Program-made: the position numbers and the translations under genes
The notes under the pieces: model-generated
The model's input: the letters and a program-made list of their open reading frames with translations, nothing else
Told to the model about the DNA's origin: nothing
Databases searched by the model: none
In this document: positions 54,792-64,000 of the stretch, piece after piece
How positions within the stretch are numbered: position 1 is the stretch's first letter
Layout of the letters: every line of letters starts with the position of its first letter
Assembly: GCA_022701365.1 (NCBI GenBank)
Contig: JAKUHH010000177.1
Coordinates: forward strand, 1,178,001 to 1,242,000
Length of the DNA stretch: 64,000 nucleotides
Source of the DNA: Mycocentrospora acerina
Lineage: Eukaryota > Ascomycota > Dothideomycetes > Pleosporales
Reading direction: 5' to 3'

Positions 54792-55239
54792 TGTAGCCCG
54801 TGTATATACCAATCAGGTCAAAAGAATGTGGGTGATGCGACACAAATCTGTCATGATGAGCGGCAACATACGCGACAAGAAACGGCCATCATGGTGCCGC
54901 GAAAGACGCGACGTTAGCCTTTCCATTTACAATCCAGGGCCCAGCCTCTAGCCCCAATCCGACGGTGGGATCTACGAACCAATGACATCATCACAGCCAG
55001 GTCCGTCTCCCGAGGCCGCAGCGCTTTTTCCAGCAACTCGACATTCCTCCCAGGATTACATGTCTCGCGTCCCATTGCCCCTCGCTAGAGCTTCCAAAAC
55101 GCGTGTTCGCAATCTTCAAGTGTGTCGACCACCCGTCCCTGCACCAGCATTCAGACACCCCGACATTGAGAAGCAGCTCTCCGCATACCTCCGACACAAC
55201 TGCCCTCGCCCTTCTAACCACCCTCTAACAACCCCCAAT
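54792..55239. other. Divergent promoter region of LAS21 and the FUN14-family gene
   Basis: About 448 bp between two head-to-head starts. The plus-strand frame of the FUN14 gene stays open through part of it from ATG 54982, so the leader may be translated (see findings). Confidence 0.55.
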
Positions 55240-55886
55240 ATGGCCTTTCTCATCCCCGGTCTCCGCCGCGGCCTTCTGCTCTCCACACCCCTGATTCTCA
55301 GCACGCCCCTCCTCGCCTACCAGTACCGATACATGCGGCCCATTTTGTGCGACTCGCCTTCCGCCCTAGGAAAAGCTGGTAATTTCGTCGACACATATGC
55401 GCAGGAAGCCAAAACTCCAATCATTACTCGATCCGGATCGCCAAACCCAAGAGCTGTGCGGCAGATTAGTATGGGGAGCATTTTTGGAGTGCTAGGAGGA
55501 CTAGGCGTCAGTTTGTTCAGTAAGCCGTTGGCGGTTTTACTGGGGCTAGGAATTATTGTTGTGCAGGTGAGTGACTACGTTCCTTTATTCATTGCAATTT
55601 TGATTCCGGATCTGCAAAGGGGTGAGTATCATGATATTGAGGCATCCCGCAGGAGCGTATCCTGAGGGCTCGTGCTAGACACGCTATCTATTATCTAAGT
55701 TGTGATGGAAAGGAAATGCTGATGCGGGAGTAGTTCATTGAGTCGAAAGGTATTCATATCGTACCAACATCATTCCTGCAAAACCGCTTCAAGAACTTGA
55801 ACCTTCGGGCTTTGGTACAGGACAATGTGGCTTTCAAGATGTCCTTTGGTCTAACCTTCATGTTGGCTGCATTTGCAGAATTCTAG
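55240..55886 (+). CDS. FUN14-family (FUNDC1-like) membrane protein
   Basis: Exons 55240-55566 and 55734-55886; intron of 167 bp in phase 0; 159 aa. It starts MAFLIPGLRRGLLLSTPLIL, with a hydrophobic segment, then QISMGSIFGVLGGLGVSLFS and PLAVLLGLGIIVVQF, the Gly-rich membrane hairpin of the FUN14 family. The second exon ends MSFGLTFMLAAFAEF, a third membrane segment. FUN14 proteins lie in the outer mitochondrial or ER membrane; FUNDC1 is a mitophagy receptor in animals, but the LC3-binding motif is not evident here, so only membrane location is inferred. ATG 55240 is chosen for its match to the family; an in-frame ATG at 54982 would add 86 residues. Confidence 0.8.
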
Positions 55887-55959
55887 TCCAAGCCGTTCGA
55901 GCTGATAAGATTAGTTCGCCTCGAGAAGGCGATGAAGAACTGTAACACAGTACGGGCCC

Positions 55960-58900
55960 CTATCCCAGCCGGTGCACGGGATGCATCATTTGCGGTTGCA
56001 ACTGCATTTGCAGTTGTTTGCAACTTTGCCAGAAGGTCTTGACGGCCTCTTTGAAGGCCATTGAGTTCTTCGCATTCCTGTACATACGTTAGTATCGAAG
56101 ACATATCAAAACTCTGGGTGATAAAACATACCTTGTCAAGCTCTCGACGAACTTCCGTACCATAGCCTGCACCCCAGGATCCTGCTGGAAACGATGCAAA
56201 AGTGGCTGTTCTGCTAGAGAATTGTTGAGATATGTCCTTGCATGTCTATCAGACTTGATTATAGTGCGTAGTGGTGCTATGATATGCTCTAAGCTGGTGT
56301 AGTCGACCTCGCCACAGACATTCGAGATCAGAGCAGATGTGATCGCAGGGCCAAAGTGAGCGACAATATCCTGCAGTGTGCTCTGGTGCTCACTATGTGT
56401 GTTGCCTGATAACTCAAAAATGTCTTTCCATAACTTAGCTGCGGCGCGTTTTGGAAGGACTTCGGGCGATTTGATCGACTCCACTGTGAAGCTGAACATG
56501 CCTTGAAGGCTATCAGGATGCTCTTTCGACAGTATATGTGGATTTGTGTTGATGAAGCTTTGGATCATTTCAATACAACCAACCGAAATTTCTGGATCGT
56601 TACGCGGGTGCTGCAGAGCTTGCATGATACTTAGGTTGTGTTGCAGGAGACGCTGGGCTTGACTTTCAAAGCCTTCGGGTGGACTGATCTTGTGCGAAGA
56701 AATCCAGCAGCATGCTGTATCCAGTACGTAGGGTAGCCGTGGCGTTTGAACTGTTGTTTTCATGATGAAATCAACCGCTGCAGAAGGTGGGAGTACGAAA
56801 GGCCCAGGATTTGTTTCTTTGAATCCAGTGCGGAAGACATTGCAAGCTGTTTCGATAATCTCGCCATTCGCGGGAAACACCTGCGTCAGATAGTTGACGA
56901 AGTTGATGACTTGATTCTGAATTGTTTTGCCAGGCCCTTGTGACCAAAATGTAGAAACCCTCTTCTCAGAGTCCAAGTCTACAACGTCTTCATCCAGAGT
57001 CTGGAGCGCTTTGCCAGTACTTGACAGGCATTTCAACGTGGTAAGTGCGAGTACTTGCCCTTGTTCTGTATCCGTTCCTTCTTTGGTAAGGTTCATCGCT
57101 TGCATTGCGTCGTGTGCAATGTAACTAAATATCTGGCCCACACCGGCGAGTTGCTTTTGTTCGGAGTCCAAGGCCTGAACAATAGCGGCAATACCTTCAA
57201 GGACTTTACTTTTTGTAAACTCCTCAGCAGTAGGATATGTGAGAAATTGCTCATACATCTGGTAAAAGGAGGGCAGCTCTTCAGTGAGTGACGATCTGCA
57301 TTCCGAGCAGAGTGAAGCAAACGACTTTGCAGCGCTGTGCGCCAAAGCTGGTTGAGCAAGGGCAGAAAGAAGAAAAGGTAGGACCTGTGGCAGGAAACGA
57401 GGGTTTCGAAGAAAAAATGAGTCAAGGGCTGCGACCATTTCCACAGCAGTTCTTCTCGTGATAGCAGGGATACCTGCATACCCAGAAACGGCAGGGAACA
57501 GAGGCTGTTCAAAAAGGCGATGTAAGCGCTCGTCAACTTGTTCGTTGAATGTATCGGAGATGGCAATGAGACAGAACAGCCCGGCCTCAAGATTCAGCCA
57601 GTTGCTTACTTCCAATGCGTGCAACGTAAAGTCGATAAACTGATCCGTCATTGCGTCACGCAGAGACTCATATGCCTCCATGATAATATCTCGTACATCA
57701 ACCCGAAAGACTTTGAATGTCTTTTTGGAGTCAGAGTCCCACGAATCCGTTACGTCCGATGAGGGGTAGATGATCTTCTGCACGAGTTCGGACACTGCTT
57801 GAAAAACGTTTGCCTTTGCAGTATTTACCCAAAGAGGTATCTCGTCTTCTGATGTATAGTTGAACATCTCTTCTGCGATGGAACTCACATAATTACTCCA
57901 AAAGTCTAGCACAACGGGTGCCACCTCGTCTTCAACGCCAACAGGCTCAGGGTATTTAAGAAGATCATGTAGAAAAGCTGCAAATCTGTTAGCTGGGTCC
58001 GTATGGTATTCGAAAGACTTGATCTCTTAGCATGGGTTTCACTTACACATAACCTGTTGATGGTGTGGCTTGTCTGGCTCTGTGTACAAAACTTTGGACT
58101 CAAGAAGGATCTGTCCATAGGCAACGACAATTCTGGCTAGAGATACTGTTTCAGCATCGAGGTTCTTCAATATCTCCAACCCCCATGGTCCAGCAATTGC
58201 GGACCAAAGCATTTCGTGATGTTTCGACTCGAAGAAGCTTGGGTAGTTTTCAAGTACCTCAGCGACTAGCTCCATGGCATCTTCGACATGATACTCCAAG
58301 CAGGTCAAAGCCATCTCTGTAACTGATCGAAGATACTTGAGCTTCTCTGGGACATCTTTGAACTCAGATTGAGCATAAAATATCCACCCCTATCAAGTCA
58401 GCCAATATCATCCAACTACAGTGTAGAACTTACAGTCAGGCATTTTAGTGCAGCTACGCAGATCTTCTCTCCTAGCTGTGCATATTGAGCATAGCCCGCG
58501 TCATCTGCTGACATTGACAGCCACTTGATACCACGTCCGAAGGAAACATGAAGCAGCACCTCCATGCTTTCTGTGTTTGCAATCATACGCTCGTGCGCTG
58601 TCCGGCTGAATTTATTAGCAGATCATCGCTTGATATGCGCTTGGTTTTACTTACTTGGGCTGGTTAGAAAGTTTCTTAGTTTCATCAGCCAAGTTCATTG
58701 CAAAGTCTAATAGGACCAGAAGCTGGTCGTCGGATAATTGAGGCAAAATTTCCCAAGATGGCTGCTGGCTTTCCAGAGCATCGTCCAGAATAGGTTGCTG
58801 CACTGCAAACGATACAGCCAAGCTTCTGATACACTGCGTCCAGACCGAGATAGGCTTGGTGAAGTACTGTGCTAATGTTGAGCTTACTTTCCGCGTTGCC

Positions 58901-59321
58901 ATGGAAGATGTGGGCCGAGAGATTAGGTGATGCTAAAAAAAATGGTTTAGCCCGGTAGAGATATGGAGGATTGTTGACTTACAATAAGCGTTGACAGCAG
59001 CTGTTCAGAGTGTTCCTCTGTCAGTTCGTTGCTACATGTTCGTCAGAACTACGAAATACAGATTTCGAAGTCGCTTATAACTTACGAGTCAGCGTTGAGT
59101 TTTACAGTTAATGTCAGTGCCCCAAAAAATCGGACTTGCTCATTATCGCTCCTGAGAAGGGCATTGGCGATCTCCCATCCCTGAGGAGAGCGCTGCAAGA
59201 CTCGCAATGTGGCTTCTGTCTGAGGGATCTTTTTTGCGTGGCCTGGTTCGTAGAGCGATATGACCAGGCTTTCAATCTCCTCGAAGCTCAAGGGGAACGG
59301 CTGAGCAACCTGAGTCGCCAT
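55960..59321 (-). CDS. Karyopherin-beta, importin-13/Kap122 (Pdr6) type
   Basis: Seven exons: 59086-59321, 58983-59031, 58655-58932, 58434-58605, 58047-58389, 56132-57977 and 55960-56077; introns 48-69 bp; 1013 aa. The N-terminus (FPLSFEEIESLVISLYEPGH, LQRSPQGWEIANALLRSDNE, VRFFGALTLTVKLNADS) is the importin-beta N-terminal/XPO1-type HEAT pair as in importin-13 and Pdr6. The middle and C-terminal parts are HEAT helices (LDFWSNYVSSIAEEMFNYTS, ALLFPFLL-type helices, FVESLTRNAKNSMAFKEAVK at the end). It carries cargo through nuclear pores under Ran control; cargo is unknown. KAP122/PDR6 is the best yeast counterpart, but transportin-SR/Mtr10 remains a distant alternative. Its stop lies 73 bp from that of the convergent FUN14 gene. 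Confidence 0.85.
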
Positions 59322-59961
59322 GTTTGCAATCCTGGAACACGTCGATTACGCTGCACTACTCTTGCTCAGTCAGTGAGTGAGAGACTAAGGTCTTTTAATT
59401 CGCGGGGTGGCAAGGCGTATTCGACGTTGATGTCTTGAGACAGTAGAGTGGCTAGACTGCTATTCAACATCACGAGATCTAAAAGGAAAAGTGCCTCGAC
59501 AAAGTGAAAGAACAGGATGAGAGTCACCAGGATCGACTAAACGAAATAAAAAGTACTTTGAACTAGAAGAAAACTAGGGATGGCTTGCTTACAATTATAT
59601 GGTTTTTGTGGCGGCTTGTTCAGAATGTAGCTTGTGGTGAGAGGGTTAGTTTGGGCAAGGCATGCTCTACCTCTTTGCTCGGCTGGTGTGCAGAAATGTC
59701 AAATCGATGACACCCAATAAGCGCCGTGAGCTGGGCCCCTCTGGACCAGTCAGATGCCAACGTTGTGGACCTGGATTTTCTAGAAAAGATGACCGAAAGT
59801 AGGACAAGTCAGGCTGCTAAAATGTGATTGCATATCCTATCCCGTTAGGTCTGAGTTGTTGTCTGTGTCTGGCCAATGTGCTTGGCAAGGCTGTAGCTCG
59901 CCCAAAGGGCACCCAAAGCAGCCAGAGGCGGGGTGCTATCAAACGCGGAAGGCAGCTCTAG
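59322..59961. other. Divergent promoter region of karyopherin and aminopeptidase P genes
   Basis: About 640 bp between two head-to-head starts. No frame, repeat or RNA gene noticed. Confidence 0.55.
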
Positions 59962-62075
59962 ATGCCTCTCCCTCGCCCTCTGTTGCGGACCCACGCGACA
60001 GCAGTGCGTGCAGCAAACAAATCCCGCATCTCTGCCCCCAGAGCGTTCCACACCTCTCCTGTCCTACGCGCTATCGACATGGCCAAAGTTGACACCACCG
60101 AGCGGCTCGCGGAGCTCCGCAAGCTCATGAAAGAGCGCAAAGTCGATGTTTACAGTACCAGCACCCCTCGGTATTCTTGTATGCGGAGTAGGAGCTTACA
60201 CATGAGCAGTGGTCCCGTCCGAAGACAGCCACCAGAGCGAGTACATTGCGCCCTGTGACGCCCGCCGAGGTCAGATTCCTTATCGCGCAGCACAACACGC
60301 GACACCTATTGATACCCACCAGAATTTATCAGCGGTTTTACCGGCTCCGCTGGCTATGCAGTCATCACGCAACATAAGGCGGCCCTCTCGACAGACGGAC
60401 GATACTTCAACCAGGCCGAGAAGCAGCTAGATGGTAACTGGGAGTTGCTAAAACAGGGGATACAGGACGTCCCCACCATCACAGAATGGACGGTGGACCA
60501 GATTGAAGACGGCAAGGTCGTTGGAGTAGACCCAAGCGTAGTGACCGCTGTAGACGCCCGCAAGCTTGCCAGCAAGATCAAGAAGAAGGGCGGAGAGTAC
60601 AAGGCCGTTGATGAGAATCTCATCGATGTGGTGTGGGGGGACAAGAGACCTGCTCGCCCCAGTGAGAACGTCATTGTGCAGCCTGTGAAGTACTCTGGCA
60701 GGAGTTTCGAAGACAAGATCGAGGATCTGCGGAAGGAACTTGAAAAGAAGAAGAGTTTGGGCTTTGTTGTTTCTATGCTCGATGAAGTTGCCTGGTTATT
60801 CAACCTTCGTGGAAGCGAGTACGGTCAGTTCTGCTCTATCTTTGAACAACACTAATAGTGTCCAGCATTCCATACAACCCGGTATTCTTCTCTTATGCAG
60901 TGGTCACTCCCACCGATGTCACCCTCTACGTCGACGAGAGCAAATTACCCCAGGATGTCAAAGACCACCTAGGGGATAAAGTCACTATTAAGCCCTACGA
61001 AGCCATCTTTGAAGAAGTCACGAATCTGAGTAAAAAGGCCTTTGAAGCTAGCGGGGAGACAGACGCAAGAAAGTTCATGACTTCAAACCGAGCATCCTGG
61101 GCACTAAGCAAGGCTCTGGGTGGCGAGGAGAAGGTTGAAGAAGTGCGGAGTCCCGTGGGTGATGCCAAAGCTGTTAAGAACGAGGTTGAACTAGAAGGCA
61201 TGCGTCAATGTCACATTCGTGACGGTGCTGCGCTGAGTGAGTACTTTGCCTGGCTTGAGGATCAACTGTTGAACAAAAAGGCCACGATCGATGAGGTGGA
61301 TGGTGCGGACAAGCTGGAGAGTATCCGCTCGAAGCATGAGAAATTCATGGGTCTATCATTCGATACCATCTCATCAACAGGTCCGAATGCTGCTGTTATC
61401 CATTACAAGCCTGAGAAGGGTGAATGCGCTGTGATCGACCCCAAGGCTATATACCTCTGTGATTCAGGAGCACAGTACCAGGACGGCACAACGGACACCA
61501 CGCGAACACTGCACTTCACCGAGCCAACAGAAATGGAACGCAAAGCTTACACACTTGTGCTCAAAGGCAACATCGCGCTGGAGCGCGTCAAGTTTCCCAA
61601 GGGCACAACTGGATTTGCACTGGATTCCCTGGCTCGCCAATTTCTTTGGGCTGAAGGTCTCGACTACCGACACGGCACTGGCCATGGTGTTGGCTCCTTC
61701 CTCAATGTACATGAAGGCCCAATCGGCATTGGAACGCGAGTGCAGTACTCTGAGGTCTCATTAGCGGTGGGTAATGTAATCTCAGATGAACCTGGATACT
61801 ACGAAGACGGCAAGTTTGGTATCCGCATCGAGAATATGATCATGGTCCAGGAAGTCGAGACGAAGCACAAATTTGGGGATAAGCCCTATCTTGGGTTTGA
61901 GCATGTTACGGTGACTCCACACTGCAGGAACCTGGTCGATATGAGCTTGCTCACAGAGGACGAGAAGAACTTCATCAACGAGTACCACAGGGAGGTGTTT
62001 GAGAAGACGAGCAAGTACTTTGAGAACGACGCTCTAACAACAGAATGGTTGAAGCGTGAGACAGCCCCATACTGA
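59962..62075 (+). CDS. AMPP: Xaa-Pro aminopeptidase P (AMPP)
   Basis: Exons 59962-60154, 60210-60269, 60323-60818 and 60866-62075; introns of 55, 53 and 47 bp; 652 aa. The first 39 residues (MPLPRPLLRTHATAVRAANK..., RAFHTSPVLR) are Arg-rich and look like a mitochondrial presequence; the usual cytosolic start corresponds to Met40 (MAKVDTTERLAELRKLMKER). The N-terminal creatinase-like domains (VPSEDSHQSEYIAPCDARR; EFISGFTGSAGYAVIT) precede the pita-bread catalytic domain, with metal ligands D449 and D460 (DSGAQYQDGTTDTTRT), H523 (GTGHGVGSFLNVHEGP), and Glu in DEPGYYEDG and IRIENM. The enzyme, a dinuclear Mn enzyme, removes N-terminal residues before proline. Short introns and all phases agree. 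Confidence 0.94.
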
Positions 62076-62711
62076 AGAGATAGTATGCTTGGAAGCTATG
62101 AAAAGGTCCGACTCCTTGGGAAGTCGTAAGGGTTTGTAGGCTTTCAGCATTGGCATACAGCATAGCGTCGCGCCTTGGCTCAGCATGGTGCTCGGCGTTT
62201 TCAAACACATCAGCTCCGCATCACAATAGACACAAGATCAAGACACCATTCACACTTGTTTTTCGGGTAAATCATCGGGCAAGTATTATCTCGGAGAAGT
62301 GATTTCGGGAAAGCTTGCTCGACAAGAGAAGGTGATTCCATATCGGCTGACTCATGGCGGCAATTCGCGGCCGAACCACATCGTCTGCGTGCTAGTGATT
62401 GGCGATTATGCATCTCATGTGTCAAAGGGCGCAGGGCGGGGTCTAGAGCACCGCGGGGCAGCGGCGGCATCAGCTCCGGAGCTTTGCTGATTGATGGCAG
62501 CTGAGGGCAAAAAATTATTGCGATGCCGCGGGATTGTCTTCAGGTAATGCATCTTGACTCACCCCACTAAATCTTCCCTTCGATCGTTCTCACTTAGTAT
62601 ATATCCCTGAACATACTCTCTTGACCGAATCACCTCCATCCTTCCATTACCTGTCTTCCAATTGCCTGCTCTAACCGCGAGTACCTCAATACACATATAC
62701 ATACAGACACA
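62076..62711. other. Intergenic region upstream of SNZ1/PDX1
   Basis: About 636 bp between two plus-strand genes: 3' flank of AMPP and the promoter of the B6 synthase gene, with a TATA-like tatata near 62599. The SNO/PDX2 partner gene is not adjacent. Confidence 0.55.
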
Positions 62712-63776
62712 ATGGCAACTGAACTCCCCACCACAAACGGTCACAGCGCCCAGGATGGCGAGGCTACTTTTGCCGTTAAGGCAGGGTTGGCAAGAATGTT
62801 GAAGGGTGGTGTCATTATGGATGTGGTCAACGCGGAGCAGGTAAGTCTTGACATGCACACTCCTCCACTCGGGCGCGTGAATTAGGGCAATAGACTGATT
62901 GTAATGACAGGCACGCATAGCAGAGGAGGCTGGTGCGGTAGCAGTCATGGCTCTCGAGCGCGTCCCCGCAGACATCCGAGCCCAAGGCGGCGTTGCAAGA
63001 ATGAGCGACCCCCAGATGATCAAGGAGATCATGGACACAGTCACCATCCCCGTCATGGCGAAGGCACGAATTGGCCACTTCGTCGAGTGCCAGGTAGGCT
63101 ACTCCCTCTACCCCACCACGAACCTATCCACCATAAGAAGTGCTAACTTTCCTGCCCAACACAGATTCTTGAGGCCCTCGGTGTAGACTACATTGACGAG
63201 TCTGAAGTGCTCACCCTCGCCGATGCCTTTAACCACGTTGACAAGCACCCTTACAAGGTCCCTTTTGTGTGCGGCTGCCGTGGTCTTGGTGAGGCTCTCC
63301 GTCGTATTTCCGAAGGTGCTGCTATGATCCGCACAAAGGGTGAAGCCGGTACCGGAGACGTCATTGAAGCCGTACGCCACATGCGCACCGTCAACGCCGA
63401 GATTGCGCGCGCAAGGCACATGAGCGAGTCGGAGCTACGTGTCTACGCAAAGGAGCTACAGGTCGACTTTGCTCTGCTCAAGGAGACAGCCAAGCTCGGC
63501 CGTCTGCCCGTCGTCAACTTTGCCGCTGGTGGCATTGCTACTCCCGCCGATGCGGCACTGATGATGCAGCTGGGCTGCGATGGTGTCTTTGTCGGAAGTG
63601 GTATCTTCAAGAGCGGAGATGCGGCGAAGCGCGCAAAGGCTATCGTGCAGGCTGTTACACACTTCAACGACCCCAAGGTCCTGGTCGAGGTGTCGATGAA
63701 CTTGGGCGAGGCCATGGTTGGCATCAACTGCGGCAGCATGGCTGAGAACGAGAAGCTTGCCCAGCGTGGTTCGTAG
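62712..63776 (+). CDS. SNZ1: Pyridoxal 5'-phosphate synthase subunit SNZ1/PDX1
   Basis: Exons 62712-62840, 62911-63093 and 63165-63776; introns of 70 and 71 bp; all phase 0; 307 aa. TIM-barrel: FAVKAGLARMLKGGVIMDVV (D37), ARIAEEAGAVAVMALERVPA, VMAKARIGHFVECQ (K94, the Schiff-base lysine), FVCGCRGLGEALRRISEGAA, MIRTKGEAGTGDVIEAVRHM (K162, second catalytic Lys), NFAAGGIATPADAALMMQLG and VFVGSGIFKSGD (phosphate site). It makes PLP from ribose 5-phosphate, glyceraldehyde 3-phosphate and ammonia supplied by SNO/PDX2. The function and the start are firm. Cytosolic. Confidence 0.97.
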
Positions 63777-64000
63777 AGCATGCTGTGACATGTGTGTGAT
63801 TGAAAACGTGTAAAAGAATGGGAAGGATGGATCTCTAGGCGTTCATGGAGCCTGACTAGACAAATGTGCATATGAGTTATGATCTTCCAAGGCAATTAGG
63901 AAATATACATTGAATCTCCGCTGCCACATCCTAGTCTTTAACGTATTGAAGATTTTCTTGTGCAGTATAAGGGTATTCAAAGTGTTTAGCTTCTACATCC
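63777..64000. other. 3'-flank of SNZ1
   Basis: 224 bp of AT-rich downstream sequence to the window edge; no gene seen. Confidence 0.5.

Noticed and set aside
1..64000. CRISPR arrays, operons, ribosome binding sites, phage or plasmid functions
   Set aside because: The gene structure is eukaryotic with spliceosomal introns; tandem repeats seen are micro- and minisatellites without spacers of constant length.

Overview
The window looks like nuclear DNA of a filamentous ascomycete, most likely a Dothideomycete close to the Pleosporales. Genes are mostly broken by short introns (about 48-210 bp) with GTRNGT donors, CTAAC/CTGAC-like branch sites and YAG acceptors. Neighbours lie on either strand with separate promoters, and the conserved proteins are of ascomycete type. 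Species and class are inferred from protein character, not from a marker. For most genes I derived splice coordinates by requiring frame and phase to stay consistent across all exons.

Left block (1-7.0 kb), compact housekeeping: 5' part of NOP2 (rRNA methyltransferase, cut by the window edge) head-to-head with GET5 (tail-anchored protein insertion), then cofilin, mitochondrial HSP60 and a small CFEM-like GPI-anchored secreted protein.

Middle block (7.0-27.2 kb), visibly AT-richer and gene-poor: two conserved or lineage-specific unknowns (244 and 541 aa), about 7.6 kb without a convincing gene, a MetR/CYS3-like bZIP regulator with upstream ORFs, an eroded probable transposon, a 275-aa unknown, and a CDF metal transporter with DxxxD motifs typical of Mn transporters.

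Right block (28-64 kb), dense and GC-richer: an ankyrin-CorA fusion of 1275 aa; a Pro/Ser-rich unknown; an EDC1/PNRC-like putative decapping activator; RBX1; signal peptidase subunit SPC1; an ALR1/MNR2-type CorA Mg transporter; CDC34-type E2; the BAR protein RVS161 head-to-head with mitochondrial tryptophanyl-tRNA synthetase; an RBR E3 ligase; nine-exon LAS21 (GPI ethanolamine-phosphate transferase); a FUN14-family membrane protein; an importin-13/Kap122-type karyopherin; aminopeptidase P; and the vitamin B6 synthase SNZ1/PDX1. Three ubiquitin-pathway genes lie between 37.9 and 50.7 kb, and three divalent-metal transporter genes between 25.6 and 42.6 kb. No operon logic applies. I saw no rRNA, tRNA or CRISPR. 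A 166-base N gap bounded on both sides by poly-C lies at 45.88-46.04 kb.

I found no clearly new multi-gene system. The most unusual items are an intron in the RBR ligase that opens with a second copy-like RING2 half-motif, an ankyrin-CorA fusion lacking the canonical GMN signature, an aminopeptidase P with an in-frame mitochondrial-type leader ahead of the usual start, and a cofilin gene with a 3-nt coding first exon and an 11-nt microexon.
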